The notes beneath the pieces were generated by a model that was not told the origin of the DNA, ran no database searches, and saw nothing but the letters and a program-made list of their open reading frames with translations. Below are positions 1 to 10,233 of a DNA stretch of 16,153 nucleotides, one piece after another. Source of the DNA: Amanita rubescens (lineage: Eukaryota > Basidiomycota > Agaricomycetes > Agaricales > Amanitaceae); contig WION01000791.1 of assembly GCA_015039365.1 (NCBI GenBank), positions 1 to 16,153 of the forward strand, written 5' to 3'. Position 1 is the stretch's first letter. Each line of letters begins with the position of its first letter. Made by a program: the position numbers and the translations under genes.

Positions 1-410
1 TTCATTCATCTGCCCGCTTCAGCCCCCATGCACCCGCGTTCATCTGTCGCAAGATTCATTCTTTCACGAGTCAGGCCGCGTGTCCCCAGAGTACATACTC
101 GAATGTTACCGGGAGTCTAGGACTTGGAGATCGAGCTCGGGCTTGACTCGAACTCAAGGTCTCGCAGGTTCCACGATAAGTCACTGGTGAGTCCAATCCA
201 TCTTGTATGCCAACCCGTCACTTGCTCATCCCTCCACGACCCAGGCAAGTACTTCTCGACTCGAAATATTCCTGGGTTTACGAGCCCCGTTATCAACACC
301 CAACAGGAAAAGGATTCGTTGACGGGTTTTCCTTCATTTGCTGCGGCGTATGCTGCACAAGACGTCGACAACGAGACGAGATAATGGAGCGACATATTCA
401 AGTCATGGCA
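1..410 (+). repeat. Dispersed repeat, copy A (inverted partner at 9075-9486)
   Basis: This stretch matches the reverse complement of about 9075-9486 almost end to end, with substitutions and a few indels. Long identical blocks include the region around the shared GTCGACG site near 362 and the block around 186-230. It runs to the left edge of the window, so its outer end is unknown. On the minus strand it has a box-A-like TGGCATACAAG (complement of 202-212) and, 48 nt further, a box-B-like GTTCGAGTC (complement of 145-153). These fit the Pol III consensus TRGYNNANNNG and GWTCRANNC, which hints at a tRNA-derived element. However, homology continues well upstream of box A, so a solo LTR or another non-autonomous element is equally possible. 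The short open frames inside it are not convincing as protein. Confidence 0.85.
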
Positions 411-3340
411 AGGGACTTGGTGAAGAATGACGATGTCGCTATTGAATAGCGCAGGTTCTCGATTGCTCCCGACCACCACCGATTTCTAACTTTCTTTCGG
501 CATCCGCAATACCGCGCTTTTAACTCCACCTCCCCAGTCTGTCCACTCGTCACCTCCACCATCCCACAAGGCAGATGAGCGAAGGAGTAAGGTTTCCTGG
601 AAGGATGAACCCGAAACACGCGTTTGATTACATTTCAAGTACTGTGCGATACACACTAGTCAATGTATCAAGAAACGCAAATAATCTCTTATTCCATTCA
701 TTCGTTCCAGATGCCGTGCCTATCCCGTAAGGGATAACTGCCCTCCTGCAAAGTTCGCTTTGGGCACCCACCAGCGCCGATCTCAACGTCCTCGGACAAC
801 GATACTTGACCGCAAGCCATAGGGCCGACGAGGTTGATCGAGGACGCCATGCGGAGTATCGAGTCCGTTGGTCTGGACTTTTTTGCGGGACTATGTATCC
901 CGAGAAAAGCGTACAGGGCATGGAAAGCTTTTGGCTGTGAGAAATCTAGGGACTGCACCACTGTGCAGAAGGAGATGAGCGTACGCGCGAAGTATGTCGG
1001 GTCTTTTCTTATGACTTTGATGATAGCCACGGTGTCTTCAGGGATTTTATTTAATCCCATGTTGGGAGGGCGGTGGAGTCAGGCAGAAGACACGGTTTTT
1101 CACCGTCGTTTTATATGTAGCGTTCATATCGAGGTGGCTCATTCACCATTTGACTCCAAGAAGTAGAGAGAAACATAAGTACTATTCGTCATCGTATAGA
1201 TCCATCATGTCACTCAAGGGAATATGACCAAGCACTGGAAGCCCGCGGCCCACGGCGACTCTCGTGCGTCAAATCTCAAGATCACAAAAGCAGAGGGCAA
1301 GTCATCGATTTGACGCGTACGTTGGCACGCGATCGGTGGACGGTCTGTTACATCACCACCTCCCATCTCATCCTCTTCTCCTGTATCAACCTCCACATCG
1401 ATTCCTGCTCCCTCTACAGCTCACCACCGCTGTATCCATCCCATCTGAGCTTTTCGCACATCCCCTTTTCCCGCCACCCTCATTCTCAGTTACTTTCTTT
1501 GAGGTCCACTAGGAACGGCAATCGGGCTTGGACGTGAGACCAATGAGCTTCGCGCTCTGCTCCGCGAACAGGACCCGAGGCATGGAAAGTGGCTGACTGG
1601 GAGAAAACTCAGAGACCGATGCGAAACGGAGGAAAGGGGTGAATGTACGCAAAGCATGTTGGCTACTGTACAGTCTTGTTTTTCGTTGAGAATTTCAAAT
1701 TTTCACCATCGCCCAAGCTGTGAAGATGGTGCATCCGTGTTGGACGCGAGGTTATCACAAAGATCTGGAATAGAGTGGTTTAACAAGCAAGTAAAAATCG
1801 TGACGATACTCACTGGTTGACAACACGCCATTTTCTGATACGCAAGCTCTTAATAGAGGGATCTGCAAAAAACCATATAGGTCAGCAAAAGTCGGCGAAG
1901 GCATGAATAGGAAAAGGAATCGTTCTTGGTGATTCAAAAAGACTATCACAGCAGCGTGCTCATTTCTCTGGATAGTAATCATTAGAATATAATCCGCAAC
2001 TGCTTACCTTACGGAATTTATGACCAAGTGTTAAGACCTAATTGACGATATCAGTAACGGAGTAGAAGAAATCGGGGTTATAAATACCAGTGTTTTCGCC
2101 ATTGCATTATGGTTAAGTCTTCTGTGATTGTAGTGCCGCCCCCGTGACAGATGCCGCCCTAAAATAATACTCAATAATGGGATAGAGGGTCATTCCGAAC
2201 ATAGATGCTTGATGCCAGAGCGGCCTGAAATGAAATAAAGGCCAGGGTCAGTATAGGTTGCAAGGCGGCGGCGAATAGGTGAACCCCATTGAACGTGAGA
2301 CGACAGCAAGTATGCACCAACCCTGCGTTCTAAATCACGCAGGATGAAATGGTTCATGAGCTACTTGATGCCAGTCGTCCCACTAAAAACGCAAGTGCAA
2401 GCTACGCTTTGCATCACTTAGAACGTCAACAAGCGAGATCGACTAAATCAAGGGAATAAAAAAGGGATCATAAAGCCATGCATATTTTCACCATCGTGCG
2501 GTGTGGCACTCGGATGTATTCCGGAATCAGATCGCACACTCACCGTACACGTCAACCTTCCGCTATCAGGGGTCCATAATGCTATTGCTCCCAACACGAT
2601 TGCGAGTCAATACAGCGCCGAGCATGATATGGGATCAGCTTGGTTTTGGGTCGTCCATCAGGGAGTGGAATTGGGTGGATGAATAGAGATCACCCAGACC
2701 AAGCAAAAGCCACGTATGTACTAGAAGTATCTCATCAGCGCGACGCCAGAGAAACAAAAAGAGGAAATGGAATCAGTAAACAGATTTGATATCACGACGA
2801 TCATCGACAATAAATAGTGGGCACTGTGCCCCATCCTGTTGTATGCTGGTTCAAAACGAGTTGCTCACCCTTGAGTTCTTTCAATTGTTGAACAAGAAAA
2901 ATTGAAACGAGTTGCGTGTTTGCATCTGTTGATGACAGGCTAGAGGGCAGTCGTCAACCGCGCGTACAGTGTACTACAGGCTCATCAAAAAGCTTCTCAA
3001 TTGCTGTCTACAAAATCCGTTGTCGGCAACAATGCGTCAACTTTCGTCGCTTCGTCAGTTGCATCGGTCCCCCATTCTGGTTACAAAAGCGTGACGTGTG
3101 CGTGCTTATTAATATCTACCTACGGCTTGTCCAGCTCGACATGTGGACTTACACGCTGGATTATAACACCATACTTACCAGTTGTATTCCGGTTCGTGTA
3201 ATAAGATTAAGCGCCCGACTATTTGTCAAAACCATTTGTGCCTAATGACGAAAGCTGTGCACTACTTGATGCCTAAACGTACTTCCATACTCTGCGCAAC
3301 AGTAAGCAACAAGTGCGCAGCGTGAGACTTGCCCTGGAGA
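411..3340. other. Gene-free stretch, no supported coding region
   Basis: No open frame here is long enough, or enough like a known family, to call as a gene. The longest frames (834-1166 plus, 698-1060 minus, 2916-3245 plus) are 109-120 residues, with no recognisable motif and no clear splice continuation. Visible structure includes a pyrimidine-rich tract on the plus strand at about 1345-1510, a TATA-like GGTTATAAATA near 2076-2086 with no evident gene downstream, and a weak similarity between about 914-1010 and 1576-1665. The stretch may hold a lncRNA, UTR sequence or decayed insertions, none of which can be shown from sequence alone. Confidence 0.5.
1345..1510 (+). promoter_or_regulatory. 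Pyrimidine-rich tract
   Basis: The plus strand is dominated by C and T over about 165 bp, with repeated CTC, TTC and CCATC words. Pyrimidine-rich tracts are a known feature of fungal core promoters just upstream of transcription starts. Here no credible gene follows on the plus strand, so a promoter role is an inference only. It may equally be low-complexity intergenic sequence. Confidence 0.25.
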
Positions 3341-3381
3341 CTTGTCTCAGGGGTCTTCCCACACCTCTCTCTCCTATTCCC

Positions 3382-3429
3382 ATGAGCTTTGGATCCTGGT
3401 GTGAGCTTGGCATTGCCGTCATCGATTGA
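3382..3429 (+). other. Possible upstream ORF in the RING gene leader
   Basis: An ATG at 3382 opens a 15-codon frame that stops at TGA 3427-3429, 130 bp before the RING-protein start. It matters only if transcription starts upstream of it, which the sequence does not show. A short inverted repeat (CTGCGCA...TGCGCAG, within about 3292-3322) lies just upstream. If transcribed, such a uORF could lower initiation at the main start. Confidence 0.25.
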
Positions 3430-3559
3430 AACGCCAGTGCAGCTAACGCTCGCTTCACCAGACGCCAGTCAATTCGGTACATGGAATCGAACCCGACGAA
3501 TCAGACAAACTCAATTTCTCGCTAGAACGAATACAAACACTTCTCGAGTCGCTACAGCA

Positions 3560-5624
3560 ATGGCTCAACACGGTGAAGACGCTATTGTGATCAATATAAA
3601 CTCAAACTCCGCTTTCGGAGGTGGCAGTGACGGCAACACCGCCACCAACTCCACCATGTCCTCGACCACCAGAAAGACCCAGGAACCCCTCTTTGGCCCA
3701 AACATAGGTTTTGTCAGTACTGGCCCTTCCTGGGCGGTCACAAATGAGAAGAAAGTCGTCACGGACGATCTGACGCCGGACGTCGTCAAGGGGTGGATAG
3801 AAAAGAGCAAACAGGTTCGTCTTTTTCCTTGTTCTGATAGGTCGTTAATAAGCAACCTATAGTCCTCTTTGCCTACCACTACTTTACAAGCATTAGTTAA
3901 TCTTAAACGACCCACTTTACGATTATCACCACTCTCTTCATCTGAAGACTCTACTTCTCCCACTGGCGCAGACGACGACCGACATGCCCAGCTCCATGGA
4001 CTGGAATTCGAGTACGACTGCGACGCTCCCAAATGTGGCATTTACGTCCACGTATTTGTACCCCGAGATCACCCGGATGCGGCTAACACAGCCTCGTCCT
4101 CTGGGTATGCCAAGCTGCTTGTATTCGAGTCCGTCACGGAAGGCGGATTCGGCAAAGTGCTCAAGTTGGAGGACGGGGCGATGCTTGAGCTTGACAGGTT
4201 CGAGCTGGGGCGGAAACGTCAGCCAGCCGCTGCTGCTGCTCCTGCCGAGCCACAACCGCAGGCTATGAAAGAGAAGTCGTCTGATAGCATTTCAGCGGCA
4301 GGCGCTTCTTCCGGTGAGATAACGGAGATTCTATCACCGTTGCCTTCTTCGCCGGAAATCGGGGAGGTCGGCCGGCGGAGAAAATTTGCGCCGTTCCATT
4401 TTAGGAAGAAGGCGCCCCAGGGGAGGAGTGTTGCTGGGCCTGCGCTGGCCGTGGTGGATATGGGACAGGTGGAGCCCGCTGCGAACGGGCATGAGGAGGG
4501 TGGGGTAGCTGGTGAACAGGAACAAAGGCAGGTCGGAGCTGATGGTGCAGCGGCCGCAGACAATACTCGGGCGGGTCGCGTGAAGGACAAGGATGAAGGG
4601 AATGGTGTTAAAGTGATGATTAGGTTGGCCGCGTTGGACGAGATGGGGACAGAGTTGATGTCGCCGAATGAACAGGTGACTTACCTCCATGTCGTGAGGT
4701 TTGGAGCGAAGGATCTTGCAGTAGAGGAGGGGAGCGCGGAGGATACGAGGCCGTGGGTGGTCAAAGTAGTGAAGAGAGAGGCAACAGTGAGTATCGGTAT
4801 TTAATTTATTTGGGGACGCACTGATGAGAATAACTTTTGGTAGATTGGGCCGCATACATTCCATTTGCATGAGATTTATGGTTTAACATACTCCACCTCG
4901 TCGCACCCTACAGCACCAACGGCAGAACTGCCAACGCAGGAGCATTCTTACCCTCCATCTACCCCTCTTCCTGATGCTCCTATCCTCACACCATCTGGTA
5001 TCGCTTCTGGTGGAGAGGAGTATGAACCGCAGTCAGAGTGTCTCCTGTGTCTCTCTGCGCCAAGAGAGGTGGTGTTATTGCCGTGTAGGCACTTGGTGGC
5101 TTGCAGGGAGTGTGCATTAAATATGGTCGAGTTTGGTGCCGGCGGACAGATCACACAGCCAAGCGATGATTCAGGTCCCGCAACCACAGGTGGATCCGGA
5201 GGCGACAGTGTTCCAGCGACTGCGGGTGGATCAGGTGCTGGGACTGGAGCGACGAATACTGCTAGGAGACGGAGAAAGGCAAAGGGATGGTATTGTCCTG
5301 TTTGCCGTCAACGTAAGTGTCCATCTATATATTTCCCTTTGTCGATGCTAAAACATAATACAAATAGCATACACGTCCTTGCTGAGGATTACCTCTCACC
5401 CGCCTCTACCGGGAGAGAAGGACGAACATGATCATAACGACGACGATCATGACCACGATCATTCACACTCTCGTGGAGTCAATGAAGTCACAAATGGCGT
5501 ACAAGAAATGGATGTGTCGGATCAACCGAGAACAGACGTTACCGAGTCGAACATTCCGTCTCGGTCTGGTTCCAGAAGGTTGATCCGTGCTGGCAGAAGG
5601 CCAGGTGCCGATGAGAATGTCTAG
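3560..5624 (+). CDS. RING-finger E3 ubiquitin ligase-like protein, MGRN1/RNF157 type
   Basis: Exons 3560-3814, 3863-4786, 4844-5312 and 5368-5624 join in frame (1905 nt, 634 residues) through GT-AG introns of 48-57 nt. The start is the first ATG in this frame; the frame is open upstream but only with a TTG. Residues 132-154 (LEFEYDCDAPKCGIYVHVFV) and the later stretch around 381-407 resemble the beta-rich substrate-side region of MGRN1/RNF157/LOG2 ligases. Between them lies a low-complexity linker with Ala and Gln-Pro runs. The RING is C459-x2-C462-x11-C474-x-H476-x3-C480-x2-C483-x60-C544-x2-C547, followed by PYTSLLRI, as in this family. The 60-residue gap before the last CPVC pair is longer than the classical 4-48. 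The tail has a His/Asp-rich run (EHDHNDDDHDHDHSHS). The protein probably transfers ubiquitin in the cytosol, possibly at membranes; the substrate is unknown. Family call is confident, substrate role is not. Confidence 0.87.
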
Positions 5625-5835
5625 CTTAGTATGTAAACTATGATATGATACGGACTTGTGTAGTGGGTGTATAATTATGAAATGTGATGTGAAGAATGTT
5701 CTGATTGTAAACATATGCCGTAATGACGTCAGGTCTAAGCTTACAATAGAAAGTCAGGGAAGTCTACAAACAAACCCTTCCTCCTTTTATTAATTGGTTC
5801 GCCGCCTCACCCTCGTCGCTCCCTTTCCTCTCATC
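5625..5835. promoter_or_regulatory. Short intergenic region: RING 3' end and CSC1 promoter
   Basis: Only 211 bp separate the RING stop from the CSC1-type start, so both the polyadenylation region of the first gene and the promoter of the second must fit here. The right half carries a CRE palindrome (5724-5731), a TTTTATTAAT TATA-like stretch around 5785 and an inverted CCAAT box (ATTGG, 5793-5797), followed by a pyrimidine-rich run just before the ATG. Confidence 0.5.
5724..5731. promoter_or_regulatory. CRE-type bZIP binding palindrome TGACGTCA
   Basis: A perfect 8-bp TGACGTCA palindrome lies 104 bp before the CSC1-type start codon. This is the full ATF/CREB consensus, and fungal bZIP factors of the Atf1/Sko1 kind act through such sites in osmotic and oxidative stress. 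That fits a stress-gated channel gene, but binding is inferred only. A second copy at 15744-15751 has no obvious target. Confidence 0.5.
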
Positions 5836-8800
5836 ATGTCCACCCCCACTGACGCCAAGTCGGCGTCTACGGAGACGTTCGTGTCGGCGCTTGTCTTTAA
5901 CGTCGCCATCTTCGCTATTGAGTTGGGCGTGTTCACCTTGCTTTGGCCATACTTCAGATCTGTATACCAGCCGAGGACTTATGCCCCACCTCCCTCGTGA
6001 GTTCGCTTATTTCGCTTCGGCGCATGAGTCTCTTGTGCTGACAATCCCTCGGACGTGCAGGAAACGTATCGAACGGCTCGCGAGTAGCAGGTTCTTGTGG
6101 CCTTGGGCCGTGTTCAACGCGGATTACAAGGGAATCATCAAAGCCAACGGGTTGGACGCCTACTTTTTTGTTCGGTTCCTCCGCTTGATGGTCATTATCC
6201 TTCTCCCCATCTGGTTCCTTTCCTGGGCCATCCTTCTTCCCGTCAATTCTGTAGGCACCAGCATCCCGGGCAGAACAGGTCTGGACAGGTTTTCATTCGG
6301 AAACATTCAATCCGATAAGGCGGCGAGATATGCTGCCCATCTCATTTTGAATTGGGTCTTTACCGGTGGGTCGATGCTTAAATCATGATATTAGCTTCGA
6401 TTCTGATCAGAGCTAACCCGAATTAGGCTGGATTTTATATAACATCAAGAAGGAAATGACGCATTTCATCACCACGAGGCAAATGCAGCTGATCGAGCCA
6501 TCCCATGCTAAATCGACTCAGGCTAACACCATTCTCGTTACGGGCGTCCCTGCACGGTTCTTGAACCATGAATGCTTGCATCATTTGTTCAAAGACCTTC
6601 CGGGGGGTGTAAAGAAGATTTGGATCAATCGGTTCGTGTGCGGCGGTATGGCATGTGATCGGTGGCTGACTGACAGCGTGCAGGCACCTAAAGGAATTGC
6701 CCGGTATCTATGACCGCCGTATGACCGCATGCGCTAAACTGGAATCGGCTGAGGTAGCATTGCTCCGAACAGCTGCGAAGCTAAGGAAAGAGAGGATTAA
6801 GAAGGGCGAACCTCAAGCGGATGCCGAATCCGCTCCCGTTGAAGCTATTATCACTGTCCCGAAAGACCAGCGTCCAACACACCGTCTTGGATTCTTCGGT
6901 CTTTGGGGTAAAAAGGTCGACAGTATTGATTGGGCTAGGGAGGAAATTCGCGTTTGCAGCCAACTTCTGAATGAGGGGCGTAAAATCATTGATCAGGAGG
7001 CTGAGGCCAAAGAAGCTGGGCATAGTGGTAAAGGCAAGGACGCGATCTTGAAGACCATGCGGATTGTCAAAGAAAATGGCCAAGAGAGCAGATATCCTCC
7101 CATGAGCAGCGCCTTCATCACGTTCAATCGCCAGATTGCAGCACATCTCGCAGCCCAGGCGTTATTACACCACAGGCCGTATGCCATGAGCAACAAGTAC
7201 ACAGAAGTTAACCCTGAAGACGTTATTTGGAGCAATCTTTGTATGAATCCATACGAGCAGAAGATCCGGATAGCTCTTAGCTACTGTGCTACCGCGGCGT
7301 TGATCATCTTTTGGGCAATTCCTGGTCAGTTATACTTATTCTTGTCATGTTTGTTTGAGATTGACGATCAACATAGTCGCGTTTGTCGGTGTGATATCCA
7401 ATATATACACCGTCTGTCACAAGGTGGTTTTCCTTAGCTGGATTTGCACTTTACCGAAGGAGGTAGTCGGGATCATTTCTGTAAGTATGTCATTGATAGA
7501 GGTAAATGGCCGCTCAACGATTTGTAGGGTATCTTGCCTCCGGTTTTGCTCGCCGTCCTCATGATGCTGCTTCCGATTGTTCTCCGTCTCTTTGCTCGCT
7601 TTGAGGGCATTCCTCAAAAGACAGGTGTCGAGTTGTCATTGATGACTCGGTTCTTCATCTTCCAAGTTGTTGTGAGTGGCATTCCTTGGCGATGACATTA
7701 ATATGTCTCAAGTCATCGTAGCATTCATTCCTTATTGTCACCTTGTCTTCCGGTATTATGGCCTCCATTACGAACATTTTGAACAGTCCGGCTACAGCTC
7801 CATCACTACTTGCCCAGAATTTGCCGTTGGCCTCTACTTTCTTTTTGACGTGAGTAACATGCCTCTCTTTTTCTCTTTTAAACTGACAACGTGTAGATAT
7901 ATCATTCTTCAAGGCTTTTCGGGTACAGCCGGTGGATTCTTACAAATTGTTTCCCTTATCGTGTACTACGTGAAGCTCGTCTTATTTGGAAGCACTCCTC
8001 GGTCGGTGTTTGGAGTCAAGTACGGCGCGTCGAGCGTTGCGTGGGGCACTCTTTTCCCTTTGACCTCGTTGGTATCTGTGATTGGTAAGTGCAGTTTCGT
8101 CCCTGCGTCGCTCCGCAATTTACGCGATTTAGCCATCGGATATATGATCATTTCTCCGATCATTAATGGCCTTGCCTGCGCCACCTTTTTCCTCTTTTAC
8201 CTTTTATACAAGTACCTCTTCCTCTGGGTATACCAGCAAGGAACCGATACCGGAGGTTTGTTTTACCCCAAGGCGCTCCAACACTTGTTCGTCGGACTCT
8301 ATGTCGAGCAAGTATGCATGGCTGCCTTGTTCTTCCTTTCGCAGGGCTCCGATAAGCGTTCGAACGCTGTTCCCGAGGGTGCCTTGATGGTTGTGTTGAT
8401 CGTCTTCACGGTAAGACGCCGTCTACTTCGCCCTTTGACAATATATTTACGATCGTTGTTGTATAGGCTTTCTACCATGTCATCATCAGCAACTCTTACG
8501 GTCCGCTTGAGAAAGCGTTGCCTCTCACGCTCGCCGATAAGATGTATAACCCCGAGGCAGCTTGCCAACAGGCAGGGCCTTCCTCCGAAGCCGGCGGTGC
8601 GACGTCCGACAAAGCCTCATCCCAAGAGCACTTCTCGCACAACATTCTTTCCGTTGGATCTCTCGAGCAACTCGAGCAACTCGCTGTTGAGGAGCTAGAG
8701 GAGGATGACCTCGAATTTGCACCTCCTGCCATATCCGACGCACAACGCACGATCTGGTTACCCCACGACGCGCTGGGCTTGGCAGAGGGCGAGCAGAGGG

Positions 8801-8922
8801 CCTGTCTAGAAGCCGGTGTGGACGCTAGCGTCGGTCCGAATGCGACGATGGACGCCAACGGCAAGGTCGATGTCACTGGATTCCCACCAGAGTCCAAGCC
8901 ACAATTGGACGTGGATACCTGA
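5836..8922 (+). CDS. CSC1: CSC1/DUF221-family (OSCA/TMEM63-like) membrane channel
   Basis: Ten exons join in frame to 2610 nt (869 residues): 5836-5996, 6061-6365, 6427-6631, 6684-7324, 7377-7480, 7528-7671, 7722-7849, 7897-8084, 8133-8410 and 8467-8922. Every intron is GT-AG, 47-64 nt. The order matches the fungal Csc1/Rsn1/Phm7 group. There is an N-terminal TM segment (ALVFNVAIFAIELGVFTLLW, about 16-35), then the conserved RFLWPWA region and two further TM segments to about 170. A large cytosolic RRM-like domain spans about 185-415, with NTILVTGVP and PGIYDRRMTACAKLE. The multi-TM channel region at about 425-735 contains TLPKEVVG, ILPPVLL, LAQNLPLASTFFL and YHVIISNSYGPLEKALP. The acidic C-tail is Gln/Glu-rich and likely cytosolic. 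Family members are calcium-permeable, hyperosmolality- or stretch-gated cation channels. No break is seen. The nearby CRE would fit stress control. The symbol is given by family; fungi often have several paralogues. Confidence 0.92.
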
Positions 8923-9074
8923 TATCAAGTATTGAACATTGAATGAAATTTCTACAAGAAAGCGCAGATATCTAGCGCGGATATACTAGTAGTATTTCGT
9001 ATATATACCTTTGTACATTTTGTCTTAAACTTAGTTTTGTCTGAGGGTTTCAACCTTGCCACCATATCTACTGT
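8923..9074. other. 3' flank of the CSC1-type gene
   Basis: This AT-rich stretch directly after the stop contains tandem TATATA words (8981-9007) and T-rich runs, compatible with a fungal polyadenylation region. No perfect AATAAA is present. It ends where the inverted repeat copy B begins. Confidence 0.4.
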
Positions 9075-9486
9075 ATCGTGCCTTCGGATATGTTGCTTCA
9101 TTATACCATCTCATTGTCGACGTCTTGTGTAACGTAGGGAACCCCGTCAGCGAATCCTTCAACACCCGACAGAGAATGACGAGTGTCGGAGTGAGAAAGT
9201 TGATAACGGGGATCGTAAATCCGGGCATATTTTGAGTGCAGAAGTATTTGTCTGGGTGAGCAAGTGACGGGTTGGCATACAAGATGAATTGGATTCACCA
9301 GTGACTTATCATATGGAACCTGCGAGACCTTGGGTTCGAGTTGTCGCTTTTTCAGGCCCGAGCTCGATCTCCAAGTCCTAGATTCCCGGTAACATACGAG
9401 TATGTACTCTGGGGACACGCGGCATGAATGTTGCGACAGATGAACGCGGGTTGGATGGGGGCTAAAGCGGGTAGATCAATGAATGC
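9075..9486 (-). repeat. Dispersed repeat, copy B (inverted relative to 1-410)
   Basis: Its reverse complement aligns with 1-410 over nearly the full length, with a few extra bases in copy B around 9165-9205 and 9347-9352 and a roughly 12-base segment of copy A (62-75) missing. On the plus strand, box-A-like TGGCATACAAG lies at 9273-9283 and box-B-like GTTCGAGTT at 9334-9342; the last base departs from the Pol III consensus, and a T5 run follows soon after. The inner ends of the two copies face the RING-CSC1 block. Divergence between copies suggests they are not a recent duplication. Clear target-site duplications could not be assigned. Confidence 0.85.
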
Positions 9487-10233
9487 CGTAGAGGGAGAGA
9501 AGCGGATATCCCGACCTCACTGGGTTGAACGACGATGGTTGGGACATGCTTTCATGACAGGCGACTCTGGAGTACTAATGAAAGTACTCTGTATTGATGA
9601 CAGCATGAGAGGCACGAGAGGGCGAGTCGCTATCCATGGCATAAGACACCGCTTTACATTCCCCATTGCTCAATTATCCCTTGTTCTCGCATCCGACCTC
9701 CACCGCCTCCATCGTCCTTAATGAACAACGCGTTCCCAACCGCTGTCTCTCCAGGTCCCCTCGCGATCCTTTCGACCGATTCCAACAGCCATGGTCCGCT
9801 TGGCGGTAACTGGTGTGCAGTCAAGCGAGGCTCTCTGTATTGAAGAGTATTAGATCTTCCCGTCCGTCTTGATGATATATTTCCTTCAGATTTAATAGAT
9901 CAAAACGGCAACCGGCGAACGTTACGCAGAGAGAAGAAGGGACCAGAATGACGATGGCTCAAAGACACAGTGATCGCAGACGATGGATCGCTGGTTATAC
10001 AAACCGTGAAAGAAAGAAGTGAAAGGACAGCGTTGCTAGCGGTTGCGTTGTGAGGAGAGGAATTGCGTGGGAAATCTTAGGTCAGCTGCTATAGTACAGC
10101 CTCGCGATTATCCTCCTTCTATACGCCGCCATTATGCATCCGTCCTTCGCGATCGGTCGCAAACGTGGTTTATCAACCCATTCCGACGACGACAATATCA
10201 AGAGCAAGAATCCAGCAGGTATTCCAGGAAATC
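9487..10233. other. CpG-rich intergenic region upstream of the NLR gene
   Basis: No recognisable gene is present. Two open frames (9428-9721 and 10043-10237, plus) have no family resemblance. The second ends in an Arg-rich run and could be spliced onto the NLR gene (donor near 10217, acceptor at 10310) in the correct phase, but it has no ATG in frame. The stretch is rich in CpG, especially 10140-10192, in sharp contrast with what follows. It presumably contains the NLR promoter, although no clear TATA box or other motif can be named. Confidence 0.4.

Noticed and set aside
117..479. Open frames inside the left repeat copy and its partner as a repeat-encoded protein
   Set aside because: Shared residues reflect DNA identity; the two copies differ by indels that shift the frame, and no frame is preserved through both copies.
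834..1166. 110-residue plus-strand open frame with a hydrophobic segment
   Set aside because: No family resemblance, no supporting splice sites, and an equally long antisense frame over the same DNA. Not enough to call a gene.
2320..2345. Small hairpin CCTGCG...CGCAGG as a terminator or ncRNA
   Set aside because: A six-base stem in eukaryotic intergenic DNA is expected by chance, and no other RNA-gene signal is nearby.
3389..3559. In-frame N-terminal extension of the RING protein
   Set aside because: The frame is open upstream but contains no ATG, only a TTG, and the residues show no domain. ATG 3560 is the simplest start.
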